Made by a program: the position numbers and the translations under genes | The notes under the pieces: model-generated | Told to the model about the DNA's origin: nothing | The model's input: only the letters and a program-made list of their open reading frames with translations | The model's database searches: none | Part shown: positions 29,251 through 37,629 of the stretch, piece after piece | Layout: every line of letters starts with the position of its first letter | Numbering within the stretch: position 1 is the first letter of the stretch | Assembly: GCF_001021385.1 (NCBI RefSeq) | Contig: NZ_CP011773.1 | Span: 2,728,001-2,792,000, forward strand | Direction of reading: 5' to 3' | DNA length: 64,000 nt | DNA from: Mycobacterium sp. EPa45 | Lineage (GTDB): Bacteria > Actinomycetota > Actinomycetes > Mycobacteriales > Mycobacteriaceae

Positions 29251-29861
29251 TCGGACTTGCCCCGCATGTCGATCTGCTCGGTCGGCTCGTCGCGCTCGGC
29301 GGTGGCCACCTGGGAGGTGTGGGCCTCGGTCGCCGCGGACTCGTGATGTCCGAGCCCGGCGATCGGCCCGGTCCGGTCGTCGTTGTCGACCGCGTCGAAC
29401 ACGTCGTGCGCCTCGCCGTAACGGCGGCGTGGTTCGTCGGGCCGCTTCCGGTCGACCAGGAAGCGGCCGAGTGCGGCGGCGGCGATGGCCGGCACGAAGA
29501 CCATCAGCGCGGTGAACGCGGCGAAGGTGGTGACCTCACTGATCAGACCCTCGGCGTAGACGTTCTTGTAGAACAGCGAGATGATCCAGGTGATCAGGCC
29601 GCTGACGATGCCGGCGACCAGTCCGGCCAGCAGCCAGGTCATCGCCAGGTCGCGGCGGCGGTCCGGATCGGGGTTGGCGTTGGCGTCGGCGCGTCCGTCG
29701 AACAGGCCCCACACGAACGACGCAATACCGAACAGCACGACCAGCGAGATGCTGATCAGTCCCGCCTTGGTCTCGTAGATGTTGATCAGCGTGCCTTGCA
29801 CGAGACGGACGATCACCATGCCGGCAGCGAACGCCAGGCCGCGCAACAACCACGTAGTCAT
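29241..29861 (-). CDS. B-4DMT family membrane protein
   Basis: The 206-residue protein has four transmembrane helices (about 5-22, 33-53, 73-95, 108-132) followed by a hydrophilic, acidic C-terminal tail of about 65 residues. The position beside pepQ-efp-nusB and the four-helix pattern match M. tuberculosis Rv2536, annotated as a B-4DMT transporter. Transport activity is a family label and has not been shown for this protein. It is divergent from pepQ over 33 bp, so both promoters are packed together. Confidence 0.78.
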   Translation of the reverse strand: MTTWLLRGLAFAAGMVIVRLVQGTLINIYETKAGLISISLVVLFGIASFVWGLFDGRADANANPDPDRRRDLAMTWLLAGLVAGIVSGLITWIISLFYKNVYAEGLISEVTTFAAFTALMVFVPAIAAAALGRFLVDRKRPDEPRRRYGEAHDVFDAVDNDDRTGPIAGLGHHESAATEAHTSQVATAERDEPTEQIDMRGKSDKA

Positions 29862-29880
29862 GAATGAGCAGCGTAGCGAG

Positions 29881-29897
29881 TACCGTCAGCGAACGTG
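29881..29897 (+). promoter_or_regulatory. Candidate leaderless promoter for pepQ
   Basis: TACCGT (29881-29886) fits the mycobacterial -10 (TANNNT) and ends 8 bp before the GTG at 29895. Transcription would start at the start codon, and no ribosome-binding site is seen. Confidence 0.4.
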
Positions 29898-30986
29898 ACA
29901 CATTCCCAACGTCGGGACCGGCTGGCCGCCGCACTGGCCGCCGACGGACTGGACGCGATCCTGGTCAGTGACCTGGTCAACGTGCGTTATCTCTCCGGTT
30001 TCAGCGGGTCGAACGCGGCGTTATTGGTGTTCGCCGGCGACACGCCCGCCGTGTTGGCCACCGATTCTCGCTACCGGACGCAGGCGGCGCAGCAGGCGCC
30101 GGACCTGGAAACGGTCATCGAACGGGCCTGCGGGCGCCATCTGATCGGGCGCGCGGTGGCCGACGGTGCCCGCCGGATCGGGTTCGAGAGCCACGTCGTG
30201 ACCGTCGACGGCTTCGACGTCCTGGCCCGCGAGATCGACCAGCAGCCGGCCGCTGAGCTGGTCCGGGCGTCGGGCCGGGTCGAAGCACTGCGCGAGGTCA
30301 AGGACGCCGGCGAGCTGGCGCTCCTGCGGCTGGCATGTGAGGCCGCTGACGCCGCGCTGGCGGTGCTGGTGAGCAGCGACGGCCTGCGGCCGGGGCGCAC
30401 CGAGCGGGAGGTCGGCCGCCAGCTCGAGGCGCTGATGCTCGAACATGGCGGGGACGGGCCGTCGTTCGAGACGATCGTGGCGGCCGGGGCCAATTCGGCG
30501 ATCCCGCATCACCGGCCCACCGACGCGGTGTTGGCGGCCGGTGACTTCGTCAAGATCGACTTCGGCGCACTGGTCGGCGGCTATCACTCCGACATGACTC
30601 GCACGTTCGTGCTGGGGGCGGCGCAGGACTGGCAGCAGGAGATCTACCAGCTGGTGGCCGCAGCGCAGCGGGCCGGCCGGAACGCCCTCGATGTCGGGGC
30701 CGAACTGCGCGACGTGGACAACGCGGCCCGGCAGGTGATCGTCGAGGCCGGGTACGGTGAATTCTTCGGCCACGGCCTGGGGCACGGCGTCGGACTGCAG
30801 ATCCACGAAGCGCCGGGAATCAACTCCGCTGCCGCCGGTACACTGCTTGCTGGCTCCGTGGTGACCGTGGAACCCGGTGTCTACCTGCCCGACCGTGGCG
30901 GTGTCCGCATCGAGGACACCCTGGTCGTCGGCGAACGGAGTCCCGAACTGCTCACCCGGTTCCCCAAGGAACTACAGGTCATCTAG
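29895..30986 (+). CDS. pepQ: Xaa-Pro aminopeptidase / M24 peptidase (PepQ/PepP type)
   Basis: The 363-residue protein has an N-terminal creatinase-like domain (about 1-130: [14 protein letters not shown] start, [17 protein letters not shown]) and a C-terminal pita-bread metallopeptidase domain. Metal ligands are visible: Asp in [20 protein letters not shown] (two), His in [14 protein letters not shown], Glu in [11 protein letters not shown] and Glu in [10 protein letters not shown]. It should cleave N-terminal or dipeptide bonds before proline in the cytoplasm. It is followed 29 bp later by efp, which serves polyproline translation; the conserved neighbourhood is Rv2535c-Rv2533c. Confidence 0.94.
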   Translation: MTHSQRRDRLAAALAADGLDAILVSDLVNVRYLSGFSGSNAALLVFAGDTPAVLATDSRYRTQAAQQAPDLETVIERACGRHLIGRAVADGARRIGFESHVVTVDGFDVLAREIDQQPAAELVRASGRVEALREVKDAGELALLRLACEAADAALAVLVSSDGLRPGRTEREVGRQLEALMLEHGGDGPSFETIVAAGANSAIPHHRPTDAVLAAGDFVKIDFGALVGGYHSDMTRTFVLGAAQDWQQEIYQLVAAAQRAGRNALDVGAELRDVDNAARQVIVEAGYGEFFGHGLGHGVGLQIHEAPGINSAAAGTLLAGSVVTVEPGVYLPDRGGVRIEDTLVVGERSPELLTRFPKELQVI

Positions 30987-31015
30987 GACCAGATAAACGA
31001 GGAGAACGACCAACC

Positions 31016-31579
31016 GTGGCATCCACCGCCGATTTCAAGAACGGTCTTGTGCTGAACATCGACGGCCAGCTCTGGCAGATCACCGAGTTCCAGCACGTCA
31101 AGCCGGGCAAGGGTCCGGCCTTCGTCCGCACCAAGCTCAAGAACGTGCTCTCCGGCAAGGTCGTCGACAAGACATACAACGCCGGAGTGAAGGTGGAGAC
31201 CGCGACCGTCGACCGGCGCGACGCCACCTACCTATACCGAGACGGCTCGGACTTCGTGTTCATGGACTCCGAGGACTTCGAGCAGCACCCGCTGTCCGAG
31301 GCGCTGGTCGGCCGGCTGGCCGACTTCCTGCTCGAGGGCATGCCCGTGCAGATCGCGTTCAACGAGGGTGCCCCGCTGTATCTGGAGCTCCCGGTGACCG
31401 TCGAGCTCGAGGTCGCCAGCACCGAGCCCGGCCTGCAAGGCGACCGCTCCAGCGCCGGCACCAAGCCCGCGACACTGGAGACCGGGGCCGAGATCCAGGT
31501 GCCGTTGTTCATCAACACCGGGGACAAGCTCAAGGTCGACTCTCGCGACGGCAGCTACCTGGGGCGTGTGAACGCCTGA
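31016..31579 (+). CDS. efp: Elongation factor P
   Basis: This factor relieves ribosome stalling at polyproline. The protein has 187 residues and three beta-barrel domains. Domain I has the [29 protein letters not shown] segment, whose Lys is the usual modification-loop position. Domain II holds [19 protein letters not shown], and domain III ends [24 protein letters not shown]. The GTG start is preceded by GAGGAG. One base separates it from nusB. The proline-run protein encoded at 18.4-19.2 kb would be a natural client. Confidence 0.98.
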   Translation: MASTADFKNGLVLNIDGQLWQITEFQHVKPGKGPAFVRTKLKNVLSGKVVDKTYNAGVKVETATVDRRDATYLYRDGSDFVFMDSEDFEQHPLSEALVGRLADFLLEGMPVQIAFNEGAPLYLELPVTVELEVASTEPGLQGDRSSAGTKPATLETGAEIQVPLFINTGDKLKVDSRDGSYLGRVNA

Positions 31580-31580
31580 T

Positions 31581-32060
31581 ATGGCCGACCGCAAGGCCGA
31601 CAAGGGTCGGCACCAGGCGCGCAAGCGCGCCGTCGACCTGCTGTTCGAGGCCGAAGCCCGCGGTCTGACGCCGGCCGAGGTGGCCGACTCGCGAATTGGG
31701 TTGGCCGAGGCCAACCCGGACGTGTCGGCGCTCAATCCCTACACGGTGACCGTCGCCCGGGGCGTCGCCGTGAATTCGGCGCACATCGACGAGTTGATCA
31801 CCTCGCACCTGCAGGGCTGGACGTTGGAGCGGCTGCCTGCCGTGGACCGCGCGATCCTGCGGGTGGCGGTGTGGGAGTTGCTCCACGCCGAGGACGTTCC
31901 GGAGCCGGTGGCCGTCGACGAGGCGGTCGAGCTGGCCAAGGAGCTGTCCACCGACGAGTCGCCGGGCTTCGTCAACGGGGTACTGGGCCAGGTCATGCTG
32001 GTGACTCCGCAGATCCGTGCGGCCGCCGCCGCGGTCCGGGGTACCGACCCGGAGGCGTAA
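31581..32060 (+). CDS. nusB: Transcription antitermination factor NusB
   Basis: The all-helical NusB fold has the standard length of 159 residues. Seen motifs are [20 protein letters not shown] at the start, [24 protein letters not shown] ([20 protein letters not shown]) in the middle, and [29 protein letters not shown] near the end. NusB binds boxA RNA with NusE (S10) to promote rRNA antitermination. It is translated from ATG 31581, directly behind efp. Confidence 0.96.
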   Translation: MADRKADKGRHQARKRAVDLLFEAEARGLTPAEVADSRIGLAEANPDVSALNPYTVTVARGVAVNSAHIDELITSHLQGWTLERLPAVDRAILRVAVWELLHAEDVPEPVAVDEAVELAKELSTDESPGFVNGVLGQVMLVTPQIRAAAAAVRGTDPEA

Positions 32061-32070
32061 TCTCCCCGGA

Positions 32071-32916
32071 ATGGACGCCCAGGAGCACTTCGCAACTCTG
32101 GCCGCGGTCTGGGACGCGCACGCCGAAGCCATGGACGCCGCGATGGGCGAGCACGCCTGGGCGGCACGCGCGGCGCTGGCCGTCGCACCCGGGGAACGAG
32201 TCCTCGACGTGGGCTGCGGGGCCGGGCTCTCGGCGGTGGCGCTGGGCGCCGAGGTGGGTGCCGACGGCTGGGTGGCCGCGGTCGACGTAGCCGCCGAGAT
32301 GGTGGCCGCCGCCGCCCGGCGACTGTCGGCGGCCGGTGTTTCCGGTGTGGCGGTGACCGCCGACGCCGGCACTGCCGATCTGGTCGCGGTGGCCGGTTCC
32401 GGTATGCCGTTCGACGCCGTGCACGCCCGGTTCGGGTTGATGTTCTTCGACGACCCGGAAGAGGCTTTTCGCAACATCTTTCGGGCGCTGCGTCCGGGTG
32501 GCCGACTGGCCGCATCGGTGTGGCAGCAGCTGATCGGCAATCTCTGGATGGTGCTCACCACTGCGACCGCGATGCCGATACTCGGCGGGGATCGGCCGCC
32601 GCTGCCCGAACCCGGGCAACCCGGACCGTTCTCGATGGCCGATCCTGACGCCACCGCCGCGCTGCTGACCGGCGCGGGTTTCGTCGACGTCGAGATCCGC
32701 CCGGTCGAAGCGCCGTTCCTGTTCGAGGGCGATGGCCTCGCGGCGGCGGAGCGGGTGCTCAGCGCCGGGCCGCTCGGGCCGGCGTTCCTGTCCGCCGATG
32801 CGGCCACGCGACGTGCGGCAGTCGAGGGCGTCGTCGCCGCACTGGATCAATACCGCGGCCCGAGCGGTTACCTGGTCCCGGCCGCGTCGTGGTGCGTGAC
32901 GGCGCGGCGACCCTGA
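32071..32916 (+). CDS. SAM-dependent methyltransferase (UbiE/class I type)
   Basis: This 281-residue protein has the class I motif VLDVGCGAGLSAVAL at about residues 44-58, AVDVAAEMVAAAARR for the ribose-binding Asp, and LRPGGRLAASVWQQ after strand 5. A C-terminal segment with FLFEGDGLAAAERVLSAGP is usual for a mycobacterial subgroup. The substrate is unknown. The ATG is 10 bp after nusB; the frame is open further upstream but would run into nusB. Its stop codon overlaps the start of the TetR gene (TGATG), so the regulator is co-translated. Confidence 0.88.
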   Translation: MDAQEHFATLAAVWDAHAEAMDAAMGEHAWAARAALAVAPGERVLDVGCGAGLSAVALGAEVGADGWVAAVDVAAEMVAAAARRLSAAGVSGVAVTADAGTADLVAVAGSGMPFDAVHARFGLMFFDDPEEAFRNIFRALRPGGRLAASVWQQLIGNLWMVLTTATAMPILGGDRPPLPEPGQPGPFSMADPDATAALLTGAGFVDVEIRPVEAPFLFEGDGLAAAERVLSAGPLGPAFLSADAATRRAAVEGVVAALDQYRGPSGYLVPAASWCVTARRP

Positions 32917-33473
32917 TGCCCACCGGCACGGCGGGTCGGTTGAGTGCTGCCGACTGGGTGGCGGCCGGGTTCTCGTTGCTCGCCACCGACGGCGTGAAAG
33001 CGCTGACCGTCGGACGGCTCTGCGAGCGGGTGGGCGCCACCAAGGGCAGCTTCTACTGGCACTTCGCCGACATCGGCGCCTACCGGCGGGCAATGGCCGA
33101 CACCTGGGCCGAGGTGAACGACACCGACCGTGCCGAGTTCACCGGGCTGGCCGGGCTGCCGCCGCGGGAGCGGCTCGCCCGGATGATGGGAGCCCTTCTC
33201 AGCCAACGGCATTGGATGCTGGAGCGGGCGATGCGGGAGTGGGCGCGCACCGATGCCGATGTCGCAGCCGCCGTGGCGGCCTCCGACCGGCGGGTGCGCC
33301 GTGCGGTGCGGCAGGCCTACCTCGACGACGGGTTCAGCACCGAGGAGGCCGGCGTCCGGGCCGATGCGACATTCGCCGCGGGCGTCGGATTCCTGCACCT
33401 GTCGGCTACGGCTCCGGGCCCGAGAGCCGTGGCGCAACAACAGCTTTTCCTGGAGATCATGCTGCGGCACTAA
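32916..33473 (+). CDS. TetR/AcrR family transcriptional regulator
   Basis: From ATG 32916, which overlaps the stop of the methyltransferase gene, the protein has 185 residues. The helix-turn-helix is at about residues 10-60 (DWVAAGFSLLATDGVKALTVGRLCERVGATKGSFYWHFADIGAYRRAM). The C-terminal half (REWARTDADVAAAVAASDRRVRRAVRQAYLDDGFSTEEAGVRAD) fits a TetR ligand domain found in many actinobacterial regulators. A GTG at 32889 is an alternative start. A 20-bp palindrome directly follows the stop codon and precedes the flavoprotein gene, which suggests the latter is controlled by this protein. Confidence 0.87.
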   Translation: MPTGTAGRLSAADWVAAGFSLLATDGVKALTVGRLCERVGATKGSFYWHFADIGAYRRAMADTWAEVNDTDRAEFTGLAGLPPRERLARMMGALLSQRHWMLERAMREWARTDADVAAAVAASDRRVRRAVRQAYLDDGFSTEEAGVRADATFAAGVGFLHLSATAPGPRAVAQQQLFLEIMLRH

Positions 33474-33474
33474 G

Positions 33475-33494
33475 ACCATACTAAAAGGTATGGT
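33475..33494. promoter_or_regulatory. 20-bp palindrome, candidate TetR operator
   Basis: ACCATACTAAAAGGTATGGT has perfect 7-bp arms around a 6-bp AT-rich centre. It begins 2 bp after the TetR stop codon and ends 11 bp before the ATG of the flavoprotein gene. TATGGT (33489-33494) within it could be the -10 of that gene, so a bound repressor would block the promoter. There is no T-tract, so a terminator is less likely. Confidence 0.6.
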
Positions 33495-33505
33495 AGCGTT
33501 GGTCG

Positions 33506-34645
33506 ATGATCAGCGACGACTTCGTGGCCTGCCTGGCCGAGCGGGCGGCCGAGGCCGAAGAGCTGCGCCGGCTTCCCGACGCCACCATCGCCGACTTCCG
33601 GGCCAGCGGACTGGCTCGCCTGCTGCTGCCGGCCCGCTATGGCGGTGAGCAGGCGCCGTTCTCTGCGATCCTGGAACCGGTGCGCCGGATGGCGCACGGC
33701 TGCGCATCCAGCGCCTGGACGCTCGGGTTCTACACGCTGCACAACTGGATGCTGGCGCTGTTCGGCGAGCAGGCTCAGGACGAGGTGTTCGCCGACGGCC
33801 CGGTGCTGTGCCCGGCGCCGCTGGCGCCGACAGGCCGCGGTGTGCCGGTGGACGGCGGCGTGCGGTTATCCGGACGATGGTCGTGGGCCACCGGGATCAT
33901 GGCCGCCGACTGGGTGATGGTCGGTGCGCTGTGTGGACCCGATGACGGGGTGTATCCGGCCCTGGCGTTGCTGCCCGCCGAAGATATTGCGGTCGAGGAT
34001 GTTTGGCACACGGACGGGATGCGCGGGACCGGATCGCACGACGTTCTGGTGACAGACGTCTTCGTCCCCGAGCACCGACTGGTCGGCGTCATCGATGTCT
34101 ACGGCGGCACCGCGCCGGGCGCGGCGCTGCACGACGCGACGGCGTATCGGTGGCCGATGGTGCCCGCGCTGTCGCTGCTCGCGGCGATGCCGGCGCTGGG
34201 TGCCGCCGAGGCGGTCGCCGACGGGTTCGCCACCCGGCTGGGCGAACGGGTGCTGGCCTACTCCGGCGTCGCGCAGAAGCAACAGCCGGCCGCGCAGATC
34301 CGCCTCGGCGACGCCCGGGTGCGGCTACGTGCACTGCACGGGTTGCTGGGCGACACGGTCGAGACGATCGAAGGCATGGTCACCGACGGCACCCGCATTC
34401 CGCGGGCGGTTCGCGCTGCGGCCCGCGTCGCGGCCGCGCACATCGTGCACGAATCCCGGGCCGTCATCGCCGACCTCCTTGAATCCTCGGGTGCCAGTGC
34501 GCACTTCCTGCACAACCCGTTGCAGCGTGCCAAGCGCGACGTCGACGTGATCTCCGGCCATGTCGTGTTCGACTACGACGTCAGCCGCGAACTGGCCGGC
34601 GCGCTGGAGATCGGTGCGCCGGTCTCGCCGATCGCGATGGTCTAG
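33506..34645 (+). CDS. Acyl-CoA dehydrogenase-like flavoprotein (group D monooxygenase type)
   Basis: This 379-residue protein has the acyl-CoA dehydrogenase fold. It shows LRRLPDATIADFRASGLARLLLPARYGG at the start, GWSWATGIMAADW-like (RWSWATGIMAADWVMVGAL) in the beta domain, WHTDGMRGTGSHDV and FVPEHRLV. The C terminus reads HNPLQRAKRDVDVISGHVVFDYD, as in DszC/HsaA-type monooxygenases, and the catalytic Glu motif of true dehydrogenases is absent. It may therefore be an FMNH2/FADH2-dependent hydroxylase that needs a separate reductase. No reductase gene is adjacent. It lies behind a palindrome and a TetR gene, so it is probably inducible by its substrate. Confidence 0.82.
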   Translation: MISDDFVACLAERAAEAEELRRLPDATIADFRASGLARLLLPARYGGEQAPFSAILEPVRRMAHGCASSAWTLGFYTLHNWMLALFGEQAQDEVFADGPVLCPAPLAPTGRGVPVDGGVRLSGRWSWATGIMAADWVMVGALCGPDDGVYPALALLPAEDIAVEDVWHTDGMRGTGSHDVLVTDVFVPEHRLVGVIDVYGGTAPGAALHDATAYRWPMVPALSLLAAMPALGAAEAVADGFATRLGERVLAYSGVAQKQQPAAQIRLGDARVRLRALHGLLGDTVETIEGMVTDGTRIPRAVRAAARVAAAHIVHESRAVIADLLESSGASAHFLHNPLQRAKRDVDVISGHVVFDYDVSRELAGALEIGAPVSPIAMV

Positions 34646-34755
34646 AGGCCGACCCGGCCCTTGCTGCCGCGAGGCTGTGGTTACCGTGCGGGTTACTCGG
34701 ACTTTCTGTCGACAACTACAGCTTCGGCGGTGAAGAAGGAAGTCGGGCCGATGGT

Positions 34756-35958
34756 CTAGAGACCCAGTGCCCCGTACGTGCGGCGGACGAACTTCGGCTG
34801 CACCGACTGCAGCTTGGCCAGCGAGGTATTGCCCGCCACCGCGGCGGCAGGTGAGCTCAGGTTCGGGTAGTTCTGGATCAGGTAGATCAGGATCAGCTCG
34901 TTGGCCGGGTCGGCCTGCCACCAGGTGCCGTACGCGCCGGGCCAGCTGAACGTGCCCAGCCCGCCGGGGCCGTACAACTGCGCGGATTTCGCCGGATCGG
35001 TCACCACCGAGAGGTTCAGGCCGAAACCGCGTCCCGTCCAGAACGGCAGCCCCAGGAACGGGAATTGCTTCTGCTCGTCGGTCAGCCGGTCGGTGCGCAT
35101 CAGCCCCACCGACTCCTGGGAAAGCACCCGCGTACCGTCGACTTCGCCGCCGCCCAACAGCATTCGGGCGAACCGTAGGTAATCGTCGACGGTCGTCACC
35201 AGGCTCGCACCGCCCTGGCAGAAGCGGGGCTCGGTCACCGGAATCGGGCCCATTGCGTCATGCTGCAGACCGGATTCCTCGTCGAGGCGATACATCGTGG
35301 CCGCCCGGGCCCGTTTGTCGGGGGAGATGAAGAATCCGGTGTCCACCATGCCAAGGGGCTCGAAGATCCGCTCCGTGAGCACCGCGTGCAGAGACTTCCC
35401 CTCGATCCGGGACAAGACGATGCCCAGCACATCGGTCGCGTGGCTGTAGGTAAGCCGCTCGCCGGGCTGGTGGACCAGCGGCAGCTGGGCGACCTCGGCC
35501 AGCCAGTGGTCCTGATCCTGGCGAAAGGACACCCGGCCATAGGCCCGGCTGATCGGACCGACCACCGAGAACACGTATGCCAGCCCGCTGCGGTGGGTCA
35601 TCAGGTCGTCGATCGTGATCGGCCGGCGCGCGGGCACCGTGCGATCCAACGGGCCGGTCGCATCGACCAGCACCTGCATGTCGGCCAGCTCCGGCAGCCA
35701 GCGGGTGACCGGATCGGACAGTGTGAGCTTGCCCTCCTCGATCAGCGTCATCGCGGCCGCCACCGTCACCGGCTTGGTCATCGAGGCGACCCGGAAGATC
35801 GTGTCCCGCTGCATCGGCAGCCCGGCTTCCACGTCGCGGCAACCGATCTCGTTGACCTGCAACACATTTCCACGTTGCCATGCCAGAGTGACGGCTCCGG
35901 CCAGCACGCCGGAATCGACTGCCTGCACGACCGAGGTGCGGTTGTCTGCGAGATTCAC
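34756..35958 (-). CDS. Serine hydrolase, beta-lactamase / class C penicillin-binding protein family
   Basis: From GTG 35958 the protein has 400 residues. The nucleophile motif SxxK is SMTK at about residues 59-62 (FRVASMTKPVTVAAAM). The second motif is the Tyr in LTYSHATDVLGIVL, and the late GGLGTFSWPGAYGTWWQADP segment is where such esterases carry their third element. DLMTHRSGL is a further family hallmark. No signal peptide is seen, so an intracellular esterase (EstB-like) is more likely than an antibiotic-degrading enzyme. The start is uncertain, because the frame continues upstream into the pyrR leader region. It converges on the flavoprotein gene over a 110-bp gap. Confidence 0.85.
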   Translation of the reverse strand: MNLADNRTSVVQAVDSGVLAGAVTLAWQRGNVLQVNEIGCRDVEAGLPMQRDTIFRVASMTKPVTVAAAMTLIEEGKLTLSDPVTRWLPELADMQVLVDATGPLDRTVPARRPITIDDLMTHRSGLAYVFSVVGPISRAYGRVSFRQDQDHWLAEVAQLPLVHQPGERLTYSHATDVLGIVLSRIEGKSLHAVLTERIFEPLGMVDTGFFISPDKRARAATMYRLDEESGLQHDAMGPIPVTEPRFCQGGASLVTTVDDYLRFARMLLGGGEVDGTRVLSQESVGLMRTDRLTDEQKQFPFLGLPFWTGRGFGLNLSVVTDPAKSAQLYGPGGLGTFSWPGAYGTWWQADPANELILIYLIQNYPNLSSPAAAVAGNTSLAKLQSVQPKFVRRTYGALGL

Positions 35959-36006
35959 CGTCAGGATTCTACTGACCGGCGTGTTTCGGGATCCGCGCGC
36001 GAGGGG

Positions 36007-36015
36007 TGTTAAGCT
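36007..36015 (+). promoter_or_regulatory. Candidate extended -10 of the pyr operon promoter
   Basis: TGTTAAGCT contains the TANNNT hexamer TAAGCT (36010-36015) preceded by TGT, an extended -10. Transcription would begin near 36022 and include the whole PyrR-binding hairpin downstream. No convincing -35 is seen. Confidence 0.45.
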
Positions 36016-36031
36016 GCCCGGCAGTTCGACA

Positions 36032-36066
36032 TCCTTTAACGATCCGTCCAGAGAGGCGGAGAAGGA
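36032..36066 (+). promoter_or_regulatory. PyrR-binding RNA hairpin overlapping the pyrR ribosome-binding site
   Basis: The leader contains TTTAAC, then CCGTCCAGAGAGGCGG (36044-36059). The TCCAGAGAGGC part is the conserved PyrR-binding loop known from Bacillus anti-antiterminators, closed here by CCG/CGG. An outer stem, TCCTT (36032-36036) with AAGGA (36062-36066), takes up the Shine-Dalgarno AAGGAGG of pyrR. PyrR with UMP or UTP bound would stabilise the hairpin and block ribosome entry. PyrR-dependent translational repression of this kind has been reported for M. smegmatis. There is no second hairpin that would act as a terminator. Confidence 0.85.
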
Positions 36067-36080
36067 GGTCCGGAAAGCTC

Positions 36081-36647
36081 GTGGGCTCAACCGACCGCGA
36101 ATTGATGTCCGATGCGGACGTCGGTAGAACCGTTTCCCGCATCGCGCATCAGATCATCGAGAAGACCGCTCTCGACGGTCCCGATGCACCCCACGTCGTC
36201 CTCCTCGGCATCCCGACGCGCGGCGTCACCCTTGCCGGCCGGCTGGCCGCCAAGATCCATGAGTTCGCCGGCGTCACCGTCGAGCGCGGGGGTCTTGACA
36301 TCACGCTCTACCGCGACGACCTGGACTTCAAGCCGCCGCGTGCGCTTGAGGACACCTCGATCCCGGCGGGCGGAATCGACGGCGCACTGGTGATCCTCGT
36401 CGACGATGTGCTCTACACCGGGCGGTCGGTTCGCTCGGCCCTGGACGCCTTGCGCGACATCGGCAGGCCCAAGGTGGTGCAGCTGGCGGTTCTCGTCGAC
36501 CGCGGCCACCGCGAGCTGCCGCTGCGGGCGGACTACGTCGGCAAGAACGTCCCCACGTCGCGCAGCGAGAACGTCAAGGTGCGGCTCATGGAGGACGACG
36601 GCGTGGAAGGTATCTGGATCGCACCGCAGGGAGGGCCGGCCCGCTGA
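36081..36647 (+). CDS. pyrR: Bifunctional pyr operon regulator / uracil phosphoribosyltransferase
   Basis: From GTG 36081 the protein has 188 residues, usual for PyrR. The phosphoribosyltransferase PRPP loop is [22 protein letters not shown] (about residues 103-124); [16 protein letters not shown] and [11 protein letters not shown] are other family signatures, and [17 protein letters not shown] lies near the RNA/UMP region. It binds pyr mRNA leaders when UMP is high. The ribosome-binding site AAGGAGG is 12 nt upstream and sits in the 3' arm of the hairpin that PyrR itself should bind, so pyrR and the translationally linked pyr genes are autoregulated. pyrB follows after 28 bp. Confidence 0.95.
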   Translation: MGSTDRELMSDADVGRTVSRIAHQIIEKTALDGPDAPHVVLLGIPTRGVTLAGRLAAKIHEFAGVTVERGGLDITLYRDDLDFKPPRALEDTSIPAGGIDGALVILVDDVLYTGRSVRSALDALRDIGRPKVVQLAVLVDRGHRELPLRADYVGKNVPTSRSENVKVRLMEDDGVEGIWIAPQGGPAR

Positions 36648-36675
36648 TGAGCGCTTGCGCGAAGAACAGACAATC

Positions 36676-37629
36676 GTGACGATCAGGCATCTGCTGTCGG
36701 CGGCCGATCTGACCAGCGACGAGGCCACCGCGATTCTGGACGACGCCGACCGGTTCCGGCAGGCGCTGCTGGGTCGCGAGGTCAAGAAGCTGCCGACGCT
36801 GCGCGGACGCACGATCATCACGATGTTCTACGAGAACTCCACCCGCACCCGGGTGTCGTTCGAGGTGGCCGGCAAGTGGATGAGCGCCGACGTGATCAAC
36901 GTCAGCGCCTCGGGATCGTCGGTGGCCAAGGGCGAATCGCTGCGCGACACCGCGCTGACCCTGCGTGCCGCAGGCGCCGACGCCCTGATCATCCGCCACC
37001 CCGCCTCCGGGGCGGCCCAGCAGCTGGCCGAGTGGACGCTGGAGGACGACGGCACGGGCCCGTCGGTGATCAACGCCGGCGACGGCACGCATGAGCACCC
37101 CACGCAGGCACTGCTGGACGCGCTGACGCTGCGTCAGCGGCTCGGCGATATCGAGGGCCGCCGCGTGGTGATCGTCGGCGACATCCTGCACAGCCGGGTG
37201 GCGCGCTCCAATGTCAACTTGCTGGCGACTCTGGGCGCCGAAGTGGTGCTGGTCTCGCCGCCCACTCTGCTGCCGGTGGGGGTCTCGGACTGGCCGGTGA
37301 CGGTGTCGCACGATCTGGACGCCGAGCTGCCCGCCGCCGACGCGGTGATGATGCTGCGGGTGCAGGCCGAGCGGATGAACGGCGGATTCTTCCCCTCCGA
37401 GCGGGAGTACTCCATCCGCTACGGGCTGTCCGATCGCAGGCAGTCCGTACTGCCCGGGCACGCGGTGGTGCTGCACCCCGGTCCGATGCTGCGCGGCATG
37501 GAGATCTCATACGCGGTGGCGGACTCATCACAATCGGCTGTGCTGCAACAGGTTTCCAACGGTGTGCATGTCCGGATGGCGGTGCTGTTCCATCTGCTGG
37601 TCGGAACGGATGAGGCGGTGAGCGTGTGA
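36676..37629 (+). CDS. pyrB: Aspartate carbamoyltransferase catalytic subunit
   Basis: This enzyme joins carbamoyl phosphate and aspartate, the first committed pyrimidine step. From GTG 36676 it has 317 residues. Carbamoyl-phosphate-binding [13 protein letters not shown] is at about 54-66, [18 protein letters not shown] follows, then the [12 protein letters not shown] and [17 protein letters not shown] segments and the aspartate-domain [11 protein letters not shown] near the end. No pyrI gene is present, as expected in actinobacteria. The 3' end overlaps pyrC by 4 nt (ATGA type). Confidence 0.97.
   Translation: MTIRHLLSAADLTSDEATAILDDADRFRQALLGREVKKLPTLRGRTIITMFYENSTRTRVSFEVAGKWMSADVINVSASGSSVAKGESLRDTALTLRAAGADALIIRHPASGAAQQLAEWTLEDDGTGPSVINAGDGTHEHPTQALLDALTLRQRLGDIEGRRVVIVGDILHSRVARSNVNLLATLGAEVVLVSPPTLLPVGVSDWPVTVSHDLDAELPAADAVMMLRVQAERMNGGFFPSEREYSIRYGLSDRRQSVLPGHAVVLHPGPMLRGMEISYAVADSSQSAVLQQVSNGVHVRMAVLFHLLVGTDEAVSV

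Noticed and set aside
34756..36090. Longer serine hydrolase starting near 36090
   Set aside because: The extra N-terminal residues would overlap the pyrR leader and show no signal peptide or conserved sequence.
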